A stretch of 64,000 bases of DNA from Lentzea albida (GTDB lineage Bacteria; Actinomycetota; Actinomycetes; Mycobacteriales; Pseudonocardiaceae): positions 186,001-250,000 of the forward strand of contig NZ_FOFV01000015.1 of NCBI RefSeq assembly GCF_900111005.1, written 5' to 3'. Below the pieces are notes generated by a model, which saw only the letters and a program-made list of their open reading frames with translations, made no database searches and was not told the DNA's origin. Both the position numbers and the translations under genes were made by a program. The first letter of the stretch is position 1. Every line of letters starts with the position of its first letter. Of the stretch, positions 57,877 to 64,000 are shown one piece after another.

Positions 57877-58851
57877 TTACTTCGCCACCAGTTGCGCGGC
57901 CATGTCCTTTGCGGACTGCCGGGTGGACAGCACGACGCCCAGCAGGGCCAGCAGCACCAGCGCGTCCCGCCCACCGGCCAGCCACACGACGACCGGCGCG
58001 TCGTCGATCGCGAGCACCACCTCGACGACCGCCCACACCGCGAGCGCCGCGAGGATCGCCGACGGCACCCAGCTGCTCCCGCCCCGCGGCACCTTCTTCG
58101 CGTCGAGGTAGGACTGTCCATAGCGGACGATGCGGGCGGCGTCCTTGTGCACGCTCTCCGCGATCAGCCCGATGACCGCGGCGACGAGCACCGCGAACCC
58201 GGCCAGCACCCCGGACGGCAGGTCGACGAGCCACGCGTCCTCGATCGCGGGCCAGGGCGACACGAACTCCCCGGCGCGGCGCGGAGCGTCGAAGAACGGC
58301 ATCGAGGCCAGCCCCTCCGCGGCGGCCGTGGCCAGCGCGAGCCACGCCAGCAGACGCAACCGCCGCACGCGCCGCGTGACAGGAGTGGCCTTCACCTCTG
58401 CCTTGGTGACCGGCCACTGGTCGTCGGGCTTCTTCGCGGCCGTCCGCGCGGGAACGAGCGACAGCACCGCCGCGACCAGGAACCATAGCGCCAGCAACCC
58501 GAGCGCGACGGCGGCGAGCGGCCCGGCGAGGAACCAGCGCGCGCTGTCGTTGCGCCCGGCCTCCCTCGTGGACCGGAACACGGCGACGTCCTGCTCGCCC
58601 GGCTCCAGTTGCCCCGGCGCGAACGCGACCCGCTCGGTGCCGCCGCCGTCCCACCGCACGTCCGCCTCACACGCGTGGGACGTGCCGACGCCCCACCGCC
58701 CGATCGGGCCGTGCTCGGTGCACGACGTCACGGTGGCGGTGCCGACCTGCCGTGCTTCCAGCGCGCCGGTCAGGACGTCCGTGGTGCGGATCGTCGTGGC
58801 CAGGGCCAGGAAGGCGAGGACGGCGGCGAGTCCGAAAGCGAGTGCGCGCAC
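57877..58851 (-). CDS. DUF6346-like multi-pass membrane protein
   Basis: A 324-aa protein with an N-terminal membrane segment, an outside beta-rich domain (~35-105, TATVTSCTEHGPIGRWG, AFAPGQLEPGEQDVAV) and four more membrane segments. It resembles the DUF6346 proteins known from Pseudonocardiaceae; the name is from memory. Its function is unknown. GTG 58851 lies 6 nt after TAGGGT. It is upstream of, and 36 nt from, the YbaB gene and may share its transcript. Confidence 0.75.
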   Translation of the reverse strand: MRALAFGLAAVLAFLALATTIRTTDVLTGALEARQVGTATVTSCTEHGPIGRWGVGTSHACEADVRWDGGGTERVAFAPGQLEPGEQDVAVFRSTREAGRNDSARWFLAGPLAAVALGLLALWFLVAAVLSLVPARTAAKKPDDQWPVTKAEVKATPVTRRVRRLRLLAWLALATAAAEGLASMPFFDAPRRAGEFVSPWPAIEDAWLVDLPSGVLAGFAVLVAAVIGLIAESVHKDAARIVRYGQSYLDAKKVPRGGSSWVPSAILAALAVWAVVEVVLAIDDAPVVVWLAGGRDALVLLALLGVVLSTRQSAKDMAAQLVAK

Positions 58852-58857
58852 CCGCCC

Positions 58858-58863
58858 ACCCTA
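58858..58863 (-). promoter_or_regulatory. Putative -10 element (TAGGGT) of the DUF6346-like gene
   Basis: TAGGGT on the minus strand ends 6 nt before GTG 58851, the same hexamer as at 39982. Confidence 0.5.
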
Positions 58864-59094
58864 GACATTGGCAACGCGACGGCAGGTCGCTTTCGGCAGC
58901 CGTCCGGGTTCACCCGATCGGGCCCCGAAGCCCGGACGAGGCCTGCGACCTGGCGCTATGCTGTTCGGAACTCGATTCTGCGCGAGGCACCGACCTGGAG
59001 CACCAGTCCGCCGACCACCTCATCACCGAGGACAAGACGAACGAGATCATCGGTGCCATGCTGGTGGTCGTACGGCCGACGATCGGGGGGTGAC

Positions 59095-59778
59095 GTGCTG
59101 CGGTCGTCCATCCAACTGTCCGACCTGGCCTTCGACGTGCTGTGGAAGCAGGAGGAGCTGGGGGAGCACCACCCCGCCCTGCCGGTCGGCTCGCCCGGCG
59201 AGACCGAGGACCAGCGCGACGTCCTCGCTGAGCTGCACCGCGTGGGGCTCGACCACCCGGACGTGAGGGGCGCGCTGCACCTGATCGCCAAGGCGGAGCA
59301 CGACTACTCGGCCTGGATCGCGGTCACACCGCACGAGACCAGGCCCGTCGTCGTGGCGGCGAACGCGCAGCAAGGTGTGCTCGCGGTGCACGACAACGGG
59401 TTCGTGCAGCTGCACCCGATCCGGCCGGAGAACGCGCCGGAGGTCCTCGCGATGCAGCTGCCGGACGTCCCGGCGGGCCGCGGCGCGTCGATCAACGTGC
59501 ACGAGACCGAGATCAACCTGCACCAGCAGGGCCTGGCGTCGCCGACGCTCTCGTTGCGCCGGCTGCTCGCCCGGCCCCGCAAGGGCACGGCGAAGCTGTA
59601 CGCGGCCAGGCACGACGGCGAGGGCAGGCAGCGGGCCAAGACGTTCCTCACCACGATCGACTTCGAGGACGGCCGCTGGCTCGTGGTCAAGTACACCGAC
59701 GAGAACCACCAGAAGTGGGTGCACGCCACACCCGCGTCCCGCCAGGTCATCGCCGACTGGCTGAAGCGCCTGACCTGA
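59095..59778 (+). CDS. EspG-family type VII secretion chaperone-like protein
   Basis: A 227-aa protein of the EspG family, which in mycobacteria binds PE/PPE substrates in the cytosol and delivers them to ESX machines. It begins RSSIQLSDLAFDVLWKQEEL and has the family's mixed alpha/beta body (AWIAVTPHETRPVVVAANAQ, WLVVKYTDENHQKWVHATPA). GTG 59095 follows GGGGGG at 4 nt. It is divergent from the DUF6346-YbaB-EspC-WXG row, so the EspG may serve that WXG protein. No ESX core gene (eccB-E, mycP) is in the window. Confidence 0.85.
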   Translation: MLRSSIQLSDLAFDVLWKQEELGEHHPALPVGSPGETEDQRDVLAELHRVGLDHPDVRGALHLIAKAEHDYSAWIAVTPHETRPVVVAANAQQGVLAVHDNGFVQLHPIRPENAPEVLAMQLPDVPAGRGASINVHETEINLHQQGLASPTLSLRRLLARPRKGTAKLYAARHDGEGRQRAKTFLTTIDFEDGRWLVVKYTDENHQKWVHATPASRQVIADWLKRLT

Positions 59779-59821
59779 GGGATTTACCACCGCCTAACCG
59801 GGCTGCCGCAGCGTCACGGCC

Positions 59822-60247
59822 GTGAGAAAGCCTTTCGCCATCGCCGCCGCACTGGCCGCGACGCTGCTGTCCGCCGGGTTCTCGGGCACCGCCCACGCCG
59901 AGACCGTCCCGGGATGTGCCTCCGCCAAGCAGATCGGCACCACCGGGTACGTGAAGTACCAGGGCGCCACCATCGCGTCGGTGAAGCAGTTCGCCGGCTG
60001 CGGCAAGAACTACGCCTACACCTGGGTCTGGGACTCCTACGCCCAGAACCACACCTTCCGCGTCACCAACTGGATCGCGGTGATCGACGGCACCGAGGAG
60101 TACCCCGGCAGCGAGTCCCGCAGCACCACCAGGCAGGAGCTCTGGGGTGCCGGTGGCGCCACGCTGGACAAGTGCACCCGCGCGGTGGCCAGCGTCACCG
60201 TGCCCGGCGGCGGCTACGTGAGCGGCTGGACCGACAAGCGCTGCTGA
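59822..60247 (+). CDS. Small secreted protein with four cysteines
   Basis: A 141-aa protein; residues 1-27 are a Sec signal peptide ending AHA. The mature part has Cys at about 32, 60, 167-style positions near GCASAK, AGCGKN, DKCTRA and a terminal DKRC, which could form two disulfides. YTWVWDSYAQNHTFRVTNWI suggests a beta-sandwich. No family is recognised. It stands between EspG and PhoD on the plus strand. Confidence 0.78.
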   Translation: MRKPFAIAAALAATLLSAGFSGTAHAETVPGCASAKQIGTTGYVKYQGATIASVKQFAGCGKNYAYTWVWDSYAQNHTFRVTNWIAVIDGTEEYPGSESRSTTRQELWGAGGATLDKCTRAVASVTVPGGGYVSGWTDKRC

Positions 60248-60298
60248 AGTTCACCCGCGGTTCGGCCGCTGGTCAGAACCGGCGACTAGAAACCGCGC

Positions 60299-61807
60299 AT
60301 GACCTTCGACCGTCGTACGTTGTTCAAGGCAGGCGCACTCGGCACGGCCGCCGCCCTGGTGCCGGGTGGCGTCGGCCTCGCGAAGACCGACCGCCCGATC
60401 CTCACGCACGGCGTGCAGTCCGGTGACGTCACCTGGGACGGCGGCATCGTCTGGACCCGCGCGGACCGGCCGTCACGGATGCTCGTCGAGGTGTCCCACG
60501 ACCCGAAGTTCCGCCTCTCCCGCCACTTCCGCGGTCCGTTGCTCACCCCGGAGACCGGCGGCACGGGCCAGCTGCGCGTCTCGAGCCTGCTGCCCGGCCG
60601 TCCGGCCTACTACCGCGTGACGGCCGAGGACCTGCACGGCCGCAGCCGCAGCGAACCGGTCACGGGCAGCTTCACGACGGCCCCGCTCGGCCGGGAGGAG
60701 GTCAGCTTCGTCTGGTCCGGTGACGTCGCGGGCCAGGGCTGGGGCATCAACCCCGACATCGGCGGCATGCCGATCTTCAAGGCGATGGCCGACCGCAGGC
60801 CCGACTTCTTCGTCCACAGCGGTGACAGCGTCTACTCCGACAACCCGATGCAGGCGAGCGTGACGCTCCCGGACGGCCGGGTGTGGCGCAACGTCGTCAC
60901 GCCGGAGAAGTCCAAAGTGGCCGAAACGCTCGACGAGTACCGCGGCCAGTTCGCCTACAACCTCCTCGACGACAACGTGAAGCGGTTCGCCGCCCAGGTC
61001 CCGAGCTTCGTCCAGTGGGACGACCACGAGGTCACCAACAACTGGTACCCCGGCGAGATCCTGGAGTTGCCGCAGTACACCGAGAAGCGCGTGGACGTGC
61101 TGGCACAGCGCGCTTTCCAGGCGTTCCACGAGTGGATGCCGATCGATCAGAAGCGTGCGGTCGACGGTCGCGTCTACCGGAAGTTCTCCTACGGCCGCAA
61201 CGTCGAGATCTTCGTGCTCGACATGCGCACCTACAAGGACAGGAACACCGCCCCGAAGGACCAGCCCGGCGTCATCCTCGGCGCGAAGCAGGCCAAGTGG
61301 CTCGTCGACTCCCTGAGCCGCAGCACGGCCACGTGGAAGATCATCGCGGCGGACCTGCCGATCGGCCTCACCGTGCCGGACGGCGCCGACGTCGAGGGCG
61401 TCGCGAACGGTCTGCCGGGCGCGCCCAACGGCCGTGAGCACGAGATCGCGTGGGTGCTCAGGGAGCTCAAGAAGCGCCGCGTCAAGAACACGGTGTGGCT
61501 GACGGCGGACGTCCACTACACGGCCGCGCACCACTACTCGCCCGACCGCGCGGCCGTCGGCGACTTCGACCCGTTCTGGGAGTTCGTGTCCGGCCCGCTG
61601 CACTCCGGCGCGTTCGGTCCGAACACGCTCGACCCGACGTTCGGCCCGCAGGCCGTGTTCGTGCACGCGCCACCCGCCGCCAACACCTCGCCGCTGGACG
61701 GGTTCCAGCACTTCGGCGAGGTCAAGGCGTCGCACCACGAGCTCACGGTGTGGCTGCGCGACGCCACCGGCGCGTCGCTGTGGTCCAAAACGCTGAAGGC
61801 CGTCTAG
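60299..61807 (+). CDS. phoD: PhoD-type alkaline phosphatase/phosphodiesterase
   Basis: A 502-aa Tat-exported enzyme: FDRRTLFKAGALGTAA is the twin-arginine signal at residues 3-18. An N-terminal Ig-like domain (ILTHGVQSGDVTWDGGIVWT) precedes the metallophosphatase core with HSGDSVYSD, QWDDHEVTNNW, DMRTYKDRN and WLTADVHYTAAHHY metal-binding motifs. PhoD enzymes release phosphate from mono- and diesters outside the cell under phosphate starvation. The ATG lies 6 nt after TAGAAA. Confidence 0.95.
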   Translation: MTFDRRTLFKAGALGTAAALVPGGVGLAKTDRPILTHGVQSGDVTWDGGIVWTRADRPSRMLVEVSHDPKFRLSRHFRGPLLTPETGGTGQLRVSSLLPGRPAYYRVTAEDLHGRSRSEPVTGSFTTAPLGREEVSFVWSGDVAGQGWGINPDIGGMPIFKAMADRRPDFFVHSGDSVYSDNPMQASVTLPDGRVWRNVVTPEKSKVAETLDEYRGQFAYNLLDDNVKRFAAQVPSFVQWDDHEVTNNWYPGEILELPQYTEKRVDVLAQRAFQAFHEWMPIDQKRAVDGRVYRKFSYGRNVEIFVLDMRTYKDRNTAPKDQPGVILGAKQAKWLVDSLSRSTATWKIIAADLPIGLTVPDGADVEGVANGLPGAPNGREHEIAWVLRELKKRRVKNTVWLTADVHYTAAHHYSPDRAAVGDFDPFWEFVSGPLHSGAFGPNTLDPTFGPQAVFVHAPPAANTSPLDGFQHFGEVKASHHELTVWLRDATGASLWSKTLKAV

Positions 61808-61815
61808 CAGGGACG

Positions 61816-61821
61816 TAGTGT
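61816..61821 (+). promoter_or_regulatory. Putative -10 element (TAGTGT), leaderless start
   Basis: TAGTGT ends 6 nt before GTG 61828. Confidence 0.45.
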
Positions 61822-61827
61822 CGGTGC

Positions 61828-63072
61828 GTGCCCATCTCGTTCGACACCACCGGCTTCCGTCAGCTCGACCAGAACACCTGGCAGCACGCCAACGGTGACC
61901 AGGCCGTGCTCACCTACTTCGGCCTGGTCCCGGACCTCCCGGCAGGGCTCGACGACCTGCCGAAGCTCCGGCACGACCTCGCGGTCATCCACGGCGAGGC
62001 CGGCTGCCTGGTCGAGGCGCACGTCGTCCAGCTCGGCGGGGCGCCCGCGCTGCTGCGGATCGTCAAGCTGCCGCTGCCGAACCAGCCGAACGGGCAGGTC
62101 TTCACCTGCTCGTTCACCATCCCGAAGGAGCGCTCCAGCGCCGTGTTGCAGCTGGTGGCCGCCGAGCGGGGGATGACGGGCGCTCGCGAGGCCGTGCTCG
62201 CCGCCGAGCTCGGGTTCGAGAACTGGGTCAAGCAACACCCGTACGCGCCCGAGCTGCAGGGCGTGCTGCCGTTCCACGCGGGCGACGACCCGCGCCACGA
62301 CCCGAGGTTCCCCGACCACCCGCTGTCGCGCGTGCGCGCGTGGGCCCACCATGTGGTCCGTACGGCGCAGGTGGATCCTGGGTTCGCCTCGCTGCCGCCG
62401 TTCCGGCCCCAGCCGCCGCCATCTCCGGTCGAGCCCGGCCAGAGGTTCGTCACCGCCCTGCCGAGCCTCCCGGTCAGGGACTTCGTCGGCCTGCGGATCG
62501 GTGAGCAGACGACGTACTGGCGCACGACCGACGCGACGCTGGGGGAGATGCTCGGCTGCGGCCTCATGGGGCGCTCGCCCCTCGCGGACACCCGGTTCCG
62601 CGACATGCTCATGATCGATGTCGAGACCGGCGACGCGATGATCCCCGACCGGTTCACCACCAACGGCCAGATGACCGCGCACAGCACGCGTCTGCAGCAG
62701 GTCACGCTGGCCGAGGCCAACGCCGCACTCTCCGACGACGACGTCATGGACGCCTTCAAGTGGGCAGGGCGGAAGTGCGGCGAGGCGGCGGAACGCGGCG
62801 AGTTCCTGTCGTTGGAGCCGATCGAGAACGACGGCGAGCAGGCCGATCCGCACGTCCTGCTGGCCGTCCAGCCGCACGAGGGGCAGCAGGTGGTGATCGC
62901 CCAGTTCTCGCCGCCACCGGCCGGGGGACCGCTCGCGGGCTCGGCGAGCCGCAGCGCTCCGGCCACGCCCGAGTCCGTCGAGGGCATCGGCGTGATCGCC
63001 GGACTGGCGGTCAACGAGTGGCGCTCACATCCGTTGAACATGGCGATCACCTACCGGCGTCCGGCAGGCTGA
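61828..63072 (+). CDS. Uncharacterised cytosolic protein
   Basis: I do not recognise this 414-aa protein. It has no signal peptide. The N-terminal ~190 residues (PISFDTTGFRQLDQNTWQHA, VVQLGGAPALLRIVKLP, FTCSFTIPKERSSAVLQLVA) have the alternating pattern of a mixed alpha/beta domain of the kind seen in actinobacterial proteins of unknown function; a Pro-rich linker (~195-210) joins a second domain with GRSPLADTRFRDMLMIDVET. GTG 61828 follows a -10-like TAGTGT. The stop is 1 nt before the palindrome that precedes the amylase gene. Confidence 0.8.
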   Translation: MPISFDTTGFRQLDQNTWQHANGDQAVLTYFGLVPDLPAGLDDLPKLRHDLAVIHGEAGCLVEAHVVQLGGAPALLRIVKLPLPNQPNGQVFTCSFTIPKERSSAVLQLVAAERGMTGAREAVLAAELGFENWVKQHPYAPELQGVLPFHAGDDPRHDPRFPDHPLSRVRAWAHHVVRTAQVDPGFASLPPFRPQPPPSPVEPGQRFVTALPSLPVRDFVGLRIGEQTTYWRTTDATLGEMLGCGLMGRSPLADTRFRDMLMIDVETGDAMIPDRFTTNGQMTAHSTRLQQVTLAEANAALSDDDVMDAFKWAGRKCGEAAERGEFLSLEPIENDGEQADPHVLLAVQPHEGQQVVIAQFSPPPAGGPLAGSASRSAPATPESVEGIGVIAGLAVNEWRSHPLNMAITYRRPAG

Positions 63073-63073
63073 T

Positions 63074-63103
63074 TGCAAATATTTGCAGAGCCCGACGTAT
63101 TGT
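63074..63103 (+). promoter_or_regulatory. 14-bp palindrome and promoter of the amylase gene
   Basis: TGCAAATATTTGCA (63074-63087) is a perfect palindrome. TTGCAA (63073-63078) and TATTGT (63098-63103), 19 nt apart, could be -35 and -10. Further down, GCAACCCTGCAAG and AGTTGCG repeat the TGCAA/TTGCA words known from MalR/Reg1-type control of actinobacterial amylase and maltose genes. Confidence 0.6.
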
Positions 63104-63166
63104 TTCCTGCTGTTTGCCGTGGTTTCGTGCAGCAACCCTGCAAGAAGTTGCGACAAGGAGGTCGCG

Positions 63167-64000
63167 ATGCGTCGGGTCGTCGCCGCGCTCGCTGCACTGG
63201 TACTACTCCCCCTCACACCGGTCCAGGCCGTTGCCGCTCCACCGCAACGTCTTGCCGTGGGCGAGGTGGTGGACGTCGCGCCCGGTGTGCGCGACGGGGA
63301 CGCGAGGCTCGCCTTGCCGCCCAAGCGCGACGACCTCCGGGGCGAGCGCTTCTACTTCGTGATGCCCGACCGGTTCGCCAACGGCGACCCGTCGAACGAC
63401 CGGGGCCGGTCGAAGGCCGCCGAGCACGGGTTCGACCCCGCCGACAAGGGCTTCTACCACGGCGGTGACCTCAAGGGCCTGCGCCAGAAGCTCGACTACA
63501 TCGAGGGCATGGGCATCACGGCGATCTGGATGACGCCGATGTTCCTCAACCGCTGGGTGCAGGGCGACTCCGCCGGCTACCACGGGTACTGGACGCTCGA
63601 CTTCACCAAGCTCGACCCGCACTTCGGCACCACGCAGGAGATGCGCGACCTGATCCGCGACGCGCACCGGCGGGGCATCAAGGTCTTCTTCGACATCGTC
63701 GCGAACCACACCGCCGACGTGATCAAGTACGAGGAAGGCAAGACGTCTTACGTCTCCACGGGCGCGCAGCCGTACCTGGACGCGTCGGGCAAGCCGTTCG
63801 ACATCGCGGAGTACGCGGGCCGCAAGGACTTCCCGAAGCTCGACGCGACCAAGTCGTTCCCGTACACCCCGGTGAAGGACGGCCCGACGAAGTTCCCGTT
63901 GTGGCTCAACGACTCCAAGCTCTACCACAACCGCGGTGACTCGACGTTCTCCGGCGAGTCGAGCGAGCAGGGCGACTTCTCCGGCCTCGACGACCTCATG
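63167..64000 (+). CDS. Secreted GH13 alpha-amylase family protein, 3' end outside the window
   Basis: The first 278 codons of a glycoside hydrolase. A Sec signal peptide (residues 1-24, ending AVAA) begins it. The (β/α)8 barrel is clear: FYFVMPDRFANGDPSND, a calcium-site type start; WMTPMFLNRW; HGYWTLDFTKLDPHFGT; and region I DIVANHT with Asp176, Asn180 and His181. The catalytic Asp, Glu and Asp lie beyond the edge. It is an alpha-amylase or pullulanase-like enzyme acting on alpha-glucan. ATG 63167 lies after AAGGAGG. Confidence 0.9.
   Translation, partial: MRRVVAALAALVLLPLTPVQAVAAPPQRLAVGEVVDVAPGVRDGDARLALPPKRDDLRGERFYFVMPDRFANGDPSNDRGRSKAAEHGFDPADKGFYHGGDLKGLRQKLDYIEGMGITAIWMTPMFLNRWVQGDSAGYHGYWTLDFTKLDPHFGTTQEMRDLIRDAHRRGIKVFFDIVANHTADVIKYEEGKTSYVSTGAQPYLDASGKPFDIAEYAGRKDFPKLDATKSFPYTPVKDGPTKFPLWLNDSKLYHNRGDSTFSGESSEQGDFSGLDDLM

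Noticed and set aside
58865-59094. Small coding frame ending GAMLVVVRPTIGG before the EspG gene
   Set aside because: The frame has no start codon at a sensible place near its coding-looking part and no ribosome binding site.

Overview
The window is about 70 % G+C, almost fully coding, with GTG/TTG starts common, mycothiol-type and type VII secretion-associated genes, and YbaB/EspC/EspG-like proteins. This points to a filamentous actinomycete, most likely of the Pseudonocardiaceae (Lentzea/Saccharothrix/Amycolatopsis-like). That placement is inference from gene content; there is no rRNA in the window.

Backbone. The order pepN – Rv2466c-like thioredoxin-fold gene – rpiB/nei – tig – clpP1 – clpP2 – clpX – valS – folC – DUF4233 gene is the block known in Mycobacterium tuberculosis as Rv2467 to Rv2446c. 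Here it is stretched by two large accessory stretches: about 23-25 kb between rpiB/nei and tig (10-35 kb) and about 12 kb between clpX and valS (39.4-51.5 kb). The rpiB-nei pair points opposite to the rest of that block.

Region by region. 0-10 kb: unrecognised partial gene, aminopeptidase N, a CxxA variant of the Rv2466c family, an AlkA-like protein lacking the expected catalytic Asp, a 15/16-nt minisatellite, aldehyde dehydrogenase, an Eis-like acetyltransferase, a Gly-Asp-Met-rich membrane protein, nei and rpiB. 10-16 kb: small enzymes (ComB-like, metallo-beta-lactamase fold, HIT, VOC), an HxlR regulator with a divergent NAD(P)-binding target, tRNA-Gly(TCC), tRNA-Pro(TGG), an alpha/beta hydrolase and a 584-aa protein with a C-terminal HEPN-like RxxxxH motif. 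16-21 kb: a glycine-betaine/proline-type ABC importer with a fused double permease and two paralogous binding proteins, one on each side. 21.5-33.5 kb: a compact minus-strand cluster (sugar-binding lipoprotein, two permeases, GH5, GH38, secreted GH18, then two secreted PKD/CARDB-like paralogues) facing a LacI regulator across a perfect TAAACCGGTTTA palindrome. I read this as an N-glycan (high-mannose) utilisation locus: GH18 would free the glycan outside the cell, the ABC system import it, and GH38 and GH5 trim it inside.

33.5-39.4 kb: LysR regulator, then tig-clpP1-clpP2-clpX separated by strong hairpins. 39.4-51.5 kb: a C-rich non-coding stretch, hydrolases, a CoA-transferase and fdhD pair, a phytoene-desaturase-like oxidoreductase, two small regulators with visible palindromes, a DUF2238-like membrane protein and an FdhF/YdeP-type molybdenum oxidoreductase that FdhD may serve. 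51.5-56 kb: valS-folC-DUF4233. 56-60 kb: an orphan type VII secretion-associated set (WXG-containing protein, EspC-like, YbaB-like, DUF6346-like membrane protein, EspG-like). 60-64 kb: secreted proteins including a Tat PhoD phosphatase and the start of a secreted GH13 amylase preceded by a 14-bp palindrome.

Regulation. Many genes appear to be leaderless: a TANNNT-like hexamer sits 6-8 nt upstream of the start codon in at least nine cases. Others, mostly inside operons, use clear AGGAGG-type ribosome binding sites and 1-4 nt stop/start overlaps.
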